NCBI GenBank assembly: GCA_025455345.1
Contig: JALOMS010000344.1
Coordinates: 1-5,663 of the forward strand
Length of the DNA stretch: 5,663 bases
Reading direction: 5' to 3'
From: Thermoflexibacter sp.
GTDB lineage: Bacteria; Bacteroidota; Bacteroidia; Cytophagales; Thermoflexibacteraceae
The notes under the pieces were generated by a model. It searched no databases and had not been told where the DNA came from. It saw nothing but the letters and a program-made list of their open reading frames with translations. The number at the start of each line of letters is the position of its first letter. Positions within the stretch are counted from its first letter, which is position 1. Positions 1 to 5,663 of the stretch are shown here, piece after piece. The position numbers and the translations under genes are program-made.

Positions 1-39
1 CTTAGATTTTGGGCTTAATTTAGTTTCTACAAAGCTTAG

Positions 40-66
40 GTCCCTAACGGGACTTCCAGTCTGGAA
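40..66. repeat. Two abutting small hairpins in intergenic DNA
   Basis: Two perfect inverted repeats sit back to back. The first is GTCCC (40-44), loop TAAC, GGGAC (49-53). The second is TTCCA (54-58), loop GTC, TGGAA (62-66). They are more GC-rich than the surrounding DNA and are not followed by a long T tract on either strand, so they do not look like simple terminators. They could be the remains of a palindromic intergenic repeat or an RNA structure at the end of a transcript entering from the left. The bases are seen directly; the role is unknown. Confidence 0.4.
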
Positions 67-150
67 CTGAAAAAACGTTTATTTTTGTTGATATACTTAG
101 TAAAATCACAATGTAAAAGAAGATACTTGCTTACTACAATTTTTTTTACA

Positions 151-191
151 TAAAAAAATAAAAAACTGCCCTAAAGCCACTTTAAAGAGCA
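151..191 (-). terminator. Intrinsic terminator of trpC
   Basis: Read on the minus strand just past the trpC stop codon, TGCTC-TT-TAAAG (180-191) pairs with CTTTAGGGCA (167-176) across a three-base TGG loop. This gives about ten base pairs, including one G-U pair, with a two-base bulge. A run of T residues broken by one A follows (plus-strand A run at 151-165). A stem followed by a T tract is the classical rho-independent layout. It lies 18 bases beyond the trpC stop, so transcription of trpC probably ends here and no downstream gene is co-transcribed. Confidence 0.7.
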
Positions 192-208
192 TTTTTCTAA
201 AAAAAATT

Positions 209-988
209 TTATAATTGGGCTATAAAATCCTGCGCCGCTTGCGAGGGATTAGTGGTTTTCATGAAATTTTCCCCAATCAAAAAGCCTTGATAACCATACG
301 ATTGAAGTATTTTGATATTATCTATTTCGCTAATACCACTTTCTGAAATTTTGATAAATTCATTAGGAATGTGTGCCGCTAATTCTTTGGAAGTATTTAT
401 ATCAACATCAAAGGTTTTTAGATTTCTATTATTTACACCTATCAAATCCAACTCATAAGTCAAAGAAGATTGTAATTCTATTAAGTTATGCACCTCCATT
501 AACACTTCCAATTGTAAACTATGGGCAAATTGTGCTAATTCCTTAATTTGTTTTGGAGATAGCGAAGCGGCAATTAACAAAATGAAATCAGCACCTATGG
601 CTTTAGCTTCTATAATTTGGTATTCATCTATGATAAAATCTTTCCTTAAAATAGGTACTTCCAAATGAAGGCGAGCATTTTGCAAATCTTTATTACTTCC
701 ACCAAAATATCCTAAATCAGTAAGAATGGAAATACCTAAAGCTCCAGCCTTCGCATAACCCTGCGTTACTTCAGTTACACTTGCTTGATGATTAATGACA
801 CCCTTAGAGGGGGATTGGCGTTTAAACTCTGCAATAATACCTTTTTTAGTGTATTTTAATACATTTTTGATGGAAATAGGAGTGCGTTCAAAAAAAACTT
901 CTTTTTCTAATTTTTTGATAGGCAACGACATTTTTCTTTCTTCTACTTCTTTGTATTTGGATTGGATAATTTTTTCTAAGGTATTCAT
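209..988 (-). CDS. trpC: Indole-3-glycerol-phosphate synthase TrpC
   Basis: This cytoplasmic enzyme of tryptophan biosynthesis converts carboxyphenylaminodeoxyribulose 5-phosphate to indole-3-glycerol phosphate, releasing CO2 and water. The 259 residues match the usual length of a single-domain TrpC (TIM barrel). Visible family motifs in order: AEFKRQSPSKG (residues 53-63, with E54 and catalytic K56), PILRKDF (112-118, with catalytic K116), LMEVH (163-167, with catalytic E165), GVNNRNL (184-190), ISESGI (214-219) and the phosphate-binding GFLIGENFMK (235-244). The frame stays open upstream to an ATG at 1036, but that would place the start ahead of the promoter -7 box at 1010-1017. The ATG at 988 gives the typical N-terminus MNTLEKII and is preferred. 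It is not fused to TrpF, and no other trp gene is in the window. It has its own promoter and terminator, so it is probably transcribed alone. All key residues are present, so it should be active. Confidence 0.96.
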   Translation of the reverse strand: MNTLEKIIQSKYKEVEERKMSLPIKKLEKEVFFERTPISIKNVLKYTKKGIIAEFKRQSPSKGVINHQASVTEVTQGYAKAGALGISILTDLGYFGGSNKDLQNARLHLEVPILRKDFIIDEYQIIEAKAIGADFILLIAASLSPKQIKELAQFAHSLQLEVLMEVHNLIELQSSLTYELDLIGVNNRNLKTFDVDINTSKELAAHIPNEFIKISESGISEIDNIKILQSYGYQGFLIGENFMKTTNPSQAAQDFIAQL

Positions 989-1009
989 CACTTTTGGGTC
1001 ATTTGGTTG

Positions 1010-1041
1010 CAAAGATAGGGAAAGAATACTGCCCAAAGCAA
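1010..1041 (-). promoter_or_regulatory. Bacteroidota-type promoter of trpC
   Basis: On the minus strand, TATCTTTG (1010-1017) is an exact match to the Bacteroidota -7 box TAnnTTTG. A TTG (1039-1041) lies 21 bases upstream, at the place expected for the -33 element. Transcription should begin a few bases past the box, around 1004-1007. That leaves a leader of only about 16-19 bases before the ATG at 988, too short for a leader peptide, attenuator or T-box. The assignment rests on motif match and spacing, not on a measured start. Confidence 0.7.
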
Positions 1042-1139
1042 TTGTTTTATAGAGAATTTATCTGTCTTTAGGCTAAATGAGGGGTTGGCAGTGTTATAAG
1101 AGTAGTGCTAAAACGCCTTTACAGTGTGTTTTTACCTTG

Positions 1140-1268
1140 TTAGTCAAGATTTGCAACCGTTGTGGAACAATCTTGATTTGTGTAGAGGCAGATTTTAAAC
1201 CATAATAGGACTATCTACCTCTATACAAGTCTGAACGGCTCGCCGTTGCGATTGCAAATTCGGGCTAA
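1140..1268. repeat. Composite imperfect palindrome, MITE-like or REP-like element
   Basis: Nested inverted repeats cover 129 bases. The ends are TTAG (1140-1143) and CTAA (1265-1268). Inside them, ATTTGCAA (1149-1156) matches TTGCAAAT (1252-1259). The central arms 1178-1193 and 1213-1228 are complementary at 14 of 16 positions around a 19-base loop. Each half also carries its own small hairpin: TCAAGAT/ATCTTGA (1144-1150 and 1170-1176) on the left, and AACGGC-TC-GCCGTT (1234-1247) on the right. The element could therefore fold as a long stem or as a three-armed structure. It has no room for a gene and its GC-rich patches contrast with the AT-rich surroundings. The best guess is a non-autonomous palindromic intergenic repeat; an RNA structure downstream of the TPR gene is the alternative. 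No clear target-site duplication is visible. Confidence 0.55.
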
Positions 1269-1315
1269 TAAAAAAAATTTAAGACTTAGCCTTGAATCAT
1301 TGGGAGAAAGGCAAG
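1269..1315 (-). terminator. Probable terminator of the TPR gene
   Basis: On the minus strand past the TPR stop codon, CTTGCCTT (1308-1315) pairs with AAGGCTAAG (1285-1293), giving eight base pairs with one bulged T and a 14-base loop. A T-rich run follows (plus-strand A run at 1270-1277), but seven or so bases separate it from the stem. The spacing and the large loop make it weaker than the other two terminators here. The palindrome at 1140-1268 lies immediately beyond it. Confidence 0.45.
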
Positions 1316-1340
1316 AACCTTTTTTACTATTGCGCTTCTA

Positions 1341-2822
1341 TTATTCCTTATTTTTGATTGCTTCCTTAAAGTTGGCTAAGTTTTGACTATATTCAGTATT
1401 CGTAGGAGCTAACTCTATTGCCTTGTTGAATGCTTTTTCAGCCTCTGTATTATTTTTTAATTTTTGGTAAATCAATCCTAAATTATTGTAAGCAGAAGCA
1501 TTTTTATTGTCGATTTCTAATGATTTTTTGCAATCTGTGAGTGCTTCATTCGCTTTTTCCAAACGCAACTTTGCCAAAGCGCGATTATTAAAGGCATAAG
1601 CAAAATTCTTATCTAACTTGATAGCCTCATCGAAGTCTTTGACAGCCTCTACAAACTTATTGAGTTGAATCTTGACGTAACCTCTATTATTGTAAAAATC
1701 AGCTACTTTTGTGTCCAAACTAATTGCGCGGTCAAAATCTTGGAGCGCACTTGGCAGGTTGCCTATGGTTTTCTGCGCCATAGCTCTTTGATAATATGCC
1801 GAAGATAAGGTATTTTCCAAATCTATTGCCTTGCTAAAATCAATAATTGCCTCGTTGGGTTTGTTTGTCATGCGGTACAAAAGTCCTCTTTCCATCAAAG
1901 GAACAATGTCTCCTGCGTATAGCTTAATCGCACTGCTATAATCCTTGATAGCGTCTTCTAAGCGGTTCATTTGTTTATTCAATTTGGCACGGTTGATAAA
2001 AGCGGGGCGATTTTTGGCATCTAATTTAATAACTTGGCTATAATCTGCAATTGCCTCTTCTATTCTGCCTAAGCCCGTTTTTGCAGAAGCCTTCATTGTC
2101 CATACTTTTACATCATTAGGAGCTATCTTTAGGTAGCTATCGTACTCAGGTAGTGTGGCTTCCAAGTTTTTTTGTTGGACATAAATATCTGCTTTGAAAA
2201 GGTAAACCTCTTTTTCTTTGGGATTAAGTTGGATTACTTTGGTGTAATATTTTAATGCCTCCTCAAATCGGTTAGCCGCATGATGCAATCTCCCCAAGCG
2301 CAAGTGAGCAGATACATTTTTAGGGTCAATCGCAATCACCTTTTCGTATGCTTTCTGTGCCAAATCATATTTCTTCAAACCGTCATACGCAATGCCTAAA
2401 TTCAGATAAGATAAGGAATACTTAGGATTTTCTTTGATAGCACGACTGAAGCCGCGAATAGCGCGCTCATAATTACCTGCGGCATAGTAGATATTGGCAC
2501 AGTTAAAATAGTAGGTTTGCGTATAGGCATTGTCCGTGCTAAGTTGGAGTGCTTTTTTATAATCTGCCAATGCTTCTTTATACTTCCCAAGTCGGGTATA
2601 AGCGGCGGCACGTGCGTCATAAACCGCAAAATTGTCTTTTTTTACTTTTAGAATTTCATTATAAATCGCAACTGCCTGTTCAAATTTGCCTTGGCTAAAA
2701 TATTTGGTCGCTTGGTCAAAAATAGGCTTAATGCTTCTTCCGCCTCCTTCTCCGTCTTGAGCAAAAATAGCAGAAGAAAAGGACAAACTAATACAAAGGG
2801 TAACAATTAGAAAAGATTTCAT
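1341..2822 (-). CDS. Secreted tetratricopeptide-repeat (TPR) protein
   Basis: The 493-residue product starts with a signal peptide (MKSF, hydrophobic core about 4-20, likely cleavage after AIFA at 21, before QDGEGGG). A short Gly-rich linker follows. From about residue 30 to 476 it consists of roughly 13 consecutive 34-residue TPR units with the usual pattern: small residue at position 8, Gly/Asn near 15, Tyr/Phe near 17, Ala at 20, and Pro or Asn at the end (for example AYNNLGLIYQKLKNNTEAEKA near the C-terminus). No enzymatic domain, transmembrane segment or lipoprotein cysteine follows. TPR solenoids bind proteins or peptides, so a periplasmic or envelope scaffold role is inferred; the partner cannot be read from the sequence. 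The ATG at 2822 is chosen because the signal peptide begins there. The gene is divergent from the M61 peptidase gene and has no co-directional neighbour close by, so it looks monocistronic. No exact TAnnTTTG box lies upstream; a TACTTTG at 2935-2941 is a weak candidate. Confidence 0.9.
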   Translation of the reverse strand: MKSFLIVTLCISLSFSSAIFAQDGEGGGRSIKPIFDQATKYFSQGKFEQAVAIYNEILKVKKDNFAVYDARAAAYTRLGKYKEALADYKKALQLSTDNAYTQTYYFNCANIYYAAGNYERAIRGFSRAIKENPKYSLSYLNLGIAYDGLKKYDLAQKAYEKVIAIDPKNVSAHLRLGRLHHAANRFEEALKYYTKVIQLNPKEKEVYLFKADIYVQQKNLEATLPEYDSYLKIAPNDVKVWTMKASAKTGLGRIEEAIADYSQVIKLDAKNRPAFINRAKLNKQMNRLEDAIKDYSSAIKLYAGDIVPLMERGLLYRMTNKPNEAIIDFSKAIDLENTLSSAYYQRAMAQKTIGNLPSALQDFDRAISLDTKVADFYNNRGYVKIQLNKFVEAVKDFDEAIKLDKNFAYAFNNRALAKLRLEKANEALTDCKKSLEIDNKNASAYNNLGLIYQKLKNNTEAEKAFNKAIELAPTNTEYSQNLANFKEAIKNKE

Positions 2823-3063
2823 TTTTATAATAAATTGATTTACAATATATTTAATGATGAGTAAAATAATTGACGTGATTTTTATTTAATTACAAGAAAG
2901 ACAAATAGTCAATGTTTTTATCACAAAATCATACCAAAGTAGTTTTTTATTCATAAATAAAAAGGTTTTGCATAAACTTTGTCTTAATTTTGCGTTATAG
3001 ATTTATTCATTTGATTTTAATGATATAAGAACTTAATTTTTAACCTTAAATACCTGATAAACA
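2823..3063. promoter_or_regulatory. Divergent intergenic promoter region
   Basis: This 241-base, strongly AT-rich spacer separates the starts of the TPR gene (leftward) and the M61 gene (rightward), so both promoters must lie in it or within the genes. The rightward -7 box at 2985-2992 is clear. The leftward promoter is not; only TACTTTG (2935-2941, minus strand), one base short of consensus spacing, stands out. I see no palindromic operator or riboswitch. Confidence 0.6.
2985..2992 (+). promoter_or_regulatory. -7 promoter box for the M61 peptidase gene
   Basis: TAATTTTG matches the Bacteroidota -7 consensus TAnnTTTG exactly. Transcription would start near 2996-2999, giving an A/T-rich leader of about 65 bases before the ATG at 3064. 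The -33 element is poor: the nearest TTTG (2967-2970) is only 14 bases upstream, shorter than the usual 19-21, so promoter strength is uncertain. In such AT-rich DNA a chance match is possible. Confidence 0.5.
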
Positions 3064-4989
3064 ATGAAAAGATTGTTTTTTTTAGCTGTTATTATACTCT
3101 TGGTTTGCGTTACAAGTTTTACAGATGCTTTTGCCCAAAAAAAGGCAAAGAATAAAACAGTAAAAGGCAATCAAGCACCAAAGATAGAAGAAATAGTTCC
3201 TGCTCCTGCTATTCCTCAAACTGCCAATTATCAATGCTACTTAGACCTTACACAAGTCAAAGATGACAAACTAATGGTCGAGGTAATTACTCCACAAATC
3301 ACAGCAAATGAGGCTATTTATTGTATGCCTAAGATAGTTCCTGGCACATATAGCATTTATGATTTTGGTAGATTTTTATCCAATTTTAAAGCATATAATG
3401 CACAAGGAAAAGAATTGGAAATTGTTGCGCTTGATGAGAACCGTTGGCAAATTAATGGAGCAAAAGAATTGTACAAACTCTCTTATTGGGTGGAAGACTC
3501 TTATGACACTGGGAAGGATAATTTTATCTTCGAACCCGCAGGCACAAATATCGAAAAAGATAACTTTGTCATTAATACACACGGTTTTTTTGGCTATATT
3601 GATGGCATGAAACGCAATGATTATGAGATAAATATTACCAAACCTGAAGGTTTTTTTGGCGCAACATCTATGCAAACCGTAGCGACGAGTCAGACTTCTG
3701 ACAAATTTGTAATGGAAGACTATATGCAGTTGGCTGATGCCCCATTGATGTACACCAAACCAGATACTACAATTATGCAAGTAGGTGGTGCAGAGATACT
3801 TATTTCTGTCTATTCTCCTTCTGGAAGATTATCTTCTAAATTTGTTGCCGAGCAAATTCAGCCTATTCTTTCTGCACAAAAAGACTATTTAGGTGGCAAA
3901 CTGCCCGTGAACCGATACGCATTTATCATCTATCTTTTTAAAGGAATGAGTGGTTCTGGCTCTATGGGCGCATTAGAACATTCGTATTCTTCTTTGTATT
4001 ATCTTCCAGATAGCGAACCAACTGATTTGGCACAGTTTATCAAAGATGTAGCCGCACACGAGTTTTTTCACATAGTTACGCCTCTAAGCATACATTCAAA
4101 AGAAATTCATGATTTTGATTATATCAATCCCCAAATGTCCAAACACTTATGGATGTATGAAGGGTGCATAGAATATTTTGCAGGGCATGTACAAGTCAAA
4201 CATGGACTGATGAGCCAACAGGATTATTTGGGCGTATTGTTAGGAAAAATCAATGAATCAAAGAGTTACAAAGAAAGACTCCCTTTTACACTGATGAGTA
4301 AGGGGTGTTTGCGAGAACACAAATCGCAATACCTAAATGTATATGCCAAGGGTGCATTAATAGGAATGTGTATTGACATCAAACTCCGACAGTTTTCTAA
4401 TGGGAAATATGGCATACAAAATTTGATTTTGGATTTGGCAAAGCAGTACGGCAAGGATAAGCCCTTTGAAGATGATGAACTTTTTGATAAAATAGTGGAA
4501 GTGAGTAAGTTCCCTGAATTAAGGAAGTTCTTCTCTGAGTACGTAGAAGGAGAGAAACCACTACCACTCAAAGAAATTTTCAAATTAGTAGGGGTGAGGT
4601 ATGATTTTACAGAAACGCAAAAAAGGCTTTCTTTAGGTTTACAATTGTCCTTTGATGAGAGTACAGGACATTTTATTATTGAGGATATTAATGAGGTAAA
4701 TGAGAAAAGTGGTTTCCAAAAAGGTGATTTTTTAGTAGCAATTGGTAATAAAAAGGTAACACAAGAAAACTATCGCGATGTATTTGAAGAGGTGAAAAAG
4801 TCAAATAAAGAAGGTGATAAAGTAACCATTATTATTACAAGAGAAGAAAAAGGAAAACGTAAAGAAAGGAAAATCAAGGGAACAATGGTAACAGTAGAAG
4901 ACAAGATATACTTGCCTTTGGCTTTTGATGAAAATGCAACACCAGAGCAGATAAAACTTAGGGAAGCATGGCTAAAGGTGATGCAGTAA
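3064..4989 (+). CDS. Secreted M61-family metallopeptidase with PDZ domain
   Basis: The 641-residue product is a predicted zinc aminopeptidase of the M61 (glycyl aminopeptidase) family. A signal peptide covers about residues 1-24 (MKRLFF..., cleavage after DAFA), followed by a Lys- and Pro-rich linker to about 50. The beta-rich M61 N-terminal domain runs from about 53 to 240. The catalytic domain has the family signature GALEHSYS (302-309), the zinc motif HEFFH (H332, E333, H336), the likely third ligand E366 in LWMYEG, and YAKG (427-430), which resembles the tyrosine motif of gluzincins. A PDZ domain occupies about 520-610 (LSLGLQL loop, then GFQKGDFLVAIG), and a basic patch KGKRKERKIKG lies at 596-606. 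After HEFFH the sequence reads IVTPLSIHS, not the WNxKR-type stretch of the classical family, so it belongs to a divergent subgroup. Length fits the family. It probably acts in the periplasm or outside the cell. The gene is divergent from the TPR gene and convergent with the M1 gene. Confidence 0.9.
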   Translation: MKRLFFLAVIILLVCVTSFTDAFAQKKAKNKTVKGNQAPKIEEIVPAPAIPQTANYQCYLDLTQVKDDKLMVEVITPQITANEAIYCMPKIVPGTYSIYDFGRFLSNFKAYNAQGKELEIVALDENRWQINGAKELYKLSYWVEDSYDTGKDNFIFEPAGTNIEKDNFVINTHGFFGYIDGMKRNDYEINITKPEGFFGATSMQTVATSQTSDKFVMEDYMQLADAPLMYTKPDTTIMQVGGAEILISVYSPSGRLSSKFVAEQIQPILSAQKDYLGGKLPVNRYAFIIYLFKGMSGSGSMGALEHSYSSLYYLPDSEPTDLAQFIKDVAAHEFFHIVTPLSIHSKEIHDFDYINPQMSKHLWMYEGCIEYFAGHVQVKHGLMSQQDYLGVLLGKINESKSYKERLPFTLMSKGCLREHKSQYLNVYAKGALIGMCIDIKLRQFSNGKYGIQNLILDLAKQYGKDKPFEDDELFDKIVEVSKFPELRKFFSEYVEGEKPLPLKEIFKLVGVRYDFTETQKRLSLGLQLSFDESTGHFIIEDINEVNEKSGFQKGDFLVAIGNKKVTQENYRDVFEEVKKSNKEGDKVTIIITREEKGKRKERKIKGTMVTVEDKIYLPLAFDENATPEQIKLREAWLKVMQ

Positions 4990-5030
4990 TATTTTTTTAA
5001 ATTATTGAAAATCAATCATTCAAATATAAC

Positions 5031-5065
5031 AAAAGTACCAAACTTTGATAAAGTTTGGTACTTTT
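5031..5065. terminator. Bidirectional terminator between convergent peptidase genes
   Basis: A perfect 16-bp inverted repeat (5031-5046 and 5050-5065) closes on a three-base GAT loop. The arms begin with AAAA and end with TTTT, so the transcript in either direction shows a stem followed by U residues. It lies 41 bases past the M61 stop codon and 22 bases past the stop of the leftward M1 gene, as expected for a shared terminator of convergent genes. Confidence 0.88.
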
Positions 5066-5087
5066 CTTGTCTATTTTTCATTTATAC

Positions 5088-5663
5088 TTACTCCTCGCTG
5101 ACACTCATCACATTATCGTCAGGAATGCGGTCTATCAGTTTGTTGTAAGGGTCTATGCCCGCTTTGATAGGTTTACCTTTGACGGTAAATTCCAAAGTAT
5201 GTTCCCCTTCGCCAAGCCAATGTTTTTTCAGGTAAAGCGGTGTTTTGGTAGTCATGCCTTTTTTATTTTTGCCATCTTCCGTAAAAATGCCAATCTCAAT
5301 GTAGTCTTTACCCTCGCCCTTGCCTGTTTCCTTGCCTAAACCATCGTAGTAAAGTTTTTTACTATTTACCGTCATTTTTACTTTGTACTCGTCATCTTTG
5401 ATTTTTTGGTAAGAGGCTTTGGTAATCCTATTTTCATAAAGTGCGATTTTTTTCCAACCATCTTCCAAGAAATATTTTAGCGAATCTGGCGTAACTGCCT
5501 CTAAATAAGGTAAAAATTCGCTGGTGGTAGCAAAAGGAGCTTTTTGGCGGAAGGCGGCACTGTCTAAGAAGTTTCGCAAACCACGATTGAGATTTTCTTC
5601 GCCTATGTAATCTGCCAAGGCATACATAATAAGTGAACCTTTCTGATACCAAACATACGCACG
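5088..5663 (-). CDS. M1-type aminopeptidase-like protein, C-terminal part
   Basis: Only the last 191 residues are in the window; the frame is open to the right edge, so the true start lies outside and the ATG at 5627 is internal. The visible part begins RAYVWYQKGSLIMYALADYIG. The WYQKG matches the conserved Tyr-containing YxKG motif that follows the zinc site in M1 aminopeptidases (gluzincins). Next come helical sequence (GEENLNRGLRNFLD, ATTSEFLPYLEAVTPDSLKYFLEDGWKKIALYENRI) and a beta-rich tail of about 110 residues ending in IDPYNKLIDRIPDDNVMSVSEE. This tail resembles those of large Bacteroidota M1 proteins in which the peptidase domain is fused behind an ABC-transporter permease; whether this one is fused cannot be seen. 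The HExxH motif should lie upstream, outside the window. It ends at the shared terminator, 22 bases away. Confidence 0.82.
   Translation of the reverse strand, partial: RAYVWYQKGSLIMYALADYIGEENLNRGLRNFLDSAAFRQKAPFATTSEFLPYLEAVTPDSLKYFLEDGWKKIALYENRITKASYQKIKDDEYKVKMTVNSKKLYYDGLGKETGKGEGKDYIEIGIFTEDGKNKKGMTTKTPLYLKKHWLGEGEHTLEFTVKGKPIKAGIDPYNKLIDRIPDDNVMSVSEE

Larger units (their letters stand above)
1..208. other. Intergenic stretch left of trpC
   Basis: No credible coding region is visible on either strand. It is very AT-rich, with many A and T runs. It holds the double hairpin at 40-66 and the trpC terminator at 151-191. The gene to the left, if any, lies outside the window. Confidence 0.6.
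1037..1340. other. Intergenic stretch between trpC and the TPR gene
   Basis: About 300 bases without a credible gene on either strand. The left edge carries the upstream part of the trpC promoter. The centre carries the composite palindrome at 1140-1268. The right edge carries the probable terminator of the TPR gene. I see nothing recognisable in 1050-1139. Confidence 0.6.

Noticed and set aside
989..1036. 16-residue N-terminal extension of trpC from the ATG at 1036
   Set aside because: The -7 promoter box lies inside this stretch, and the family N-terminus begins at the ATG at 988.
795..1052. Open frame on the plus strand over the start of trpC
   Set aside because: It is antisense to the well-supported trpC, and its product shows no recognisable family features.
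1140..1268. Cloverleaf-like fold considered as a tRNA or other known RNA gene
   Set aside because: The element is longer than a tRNA and has no T-loop sequence or acceptor stem of the right form; I recognise no known RNA family.
1341..2822. Regular roughly 102-base periodicity suggesting a DNA repeat array or CRISPR
   Set aside because: The period comes from 34-residue TPR units; the repeats are conserved as protein pattern and not as identical DNA, and there are no spacers.
3376..3780. Open frame on the minus strand, 134 codons, inside the M61 gene
   Set aside because: It lies wholly opposite the M61 N-terminal domain, whose protein sequence is clearly real, and the product resembles no known family.
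4266..4583. Open frame on the minus strand inside the M61 gene
   Set aside because: It is antisense to the catalytic domain, with a serine- and leucine-rich composition typical of a reverse-strand shadow.
5055..5339. Open frame on the plus strand with hydrophobic product
   Set aside because: It starts inside the terminator hairpin and runs antisense to the M1 coding region, whose sequence is conserved in character.

Overview
The window is AT-rich DNA that most likely comes from a Bacteroidota bacterium, probably of the Cytophagales type; the genus cannot be fixed from the sequence. The reasons are A/T-rich start regions without clear Shine-Dalgarno sequences, two exact matches to the Bacteroidota sigma-factor -7 box TAnnTTTG placed correctly ahead of genes, signal peptides ending in the AFA/Q style, and protein families typical of the phylum. 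Nothing points to a phage, plasmid or defence island. It reads as an ordinary chromosomal segment with short regulatory and palindromic intergenic DNA.

Layout from left to right: (1) 1-208 is non-coding. It holds two small abutting hairpins (40-66) and an intrinsic terminator (151-191) for the gene to its right. (2) trpC, indole-3-glycerol-phosphate synthase, lies on the minus strand at 209-988. It has its own promoter at 1010-1041, so it looks monocistronic and separate from any trp operon. (3) 1037-1340 is non-coding. Its main content is a 129-base composite imperfect palindrome (1140-1268), followed by a probable terminator (1269-1315) for the next gene. (4) A secreted protein made almost entirely of about 13 TPR repeats lies on the minus strand at 1341-2822. 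(5) 2823-3063 is a divergent promoter region with an exact -7 box for the rightward gene. (6) A secreted M61-family metallopeptidase with a C-terminal PDZ domain lies on the plus strand at 3064-4989. (7) A 16-bp perfect hairpin at 5031-5065, with A and T tracts, serves as a bidirectional terminator. (8) The C-terminal 191 residues of an M1-type aminopeptidase-like protein lie on the minus strand from 5088 to the window edge.

The genes do not form one operon. trpC makes a tryptophan intermediate in the cytoplasm. The TPR protein and the M61 enzyme are exported and divergently arranged. The M61 and M1 genes are convergent and encode two related gluzincin-type peptidases, which may reflect shared peptide processing in the envelope, but position alone does not prove it. 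I did not find a convincing new biological system; the least explained item is the palindromic element at 1140-1268.
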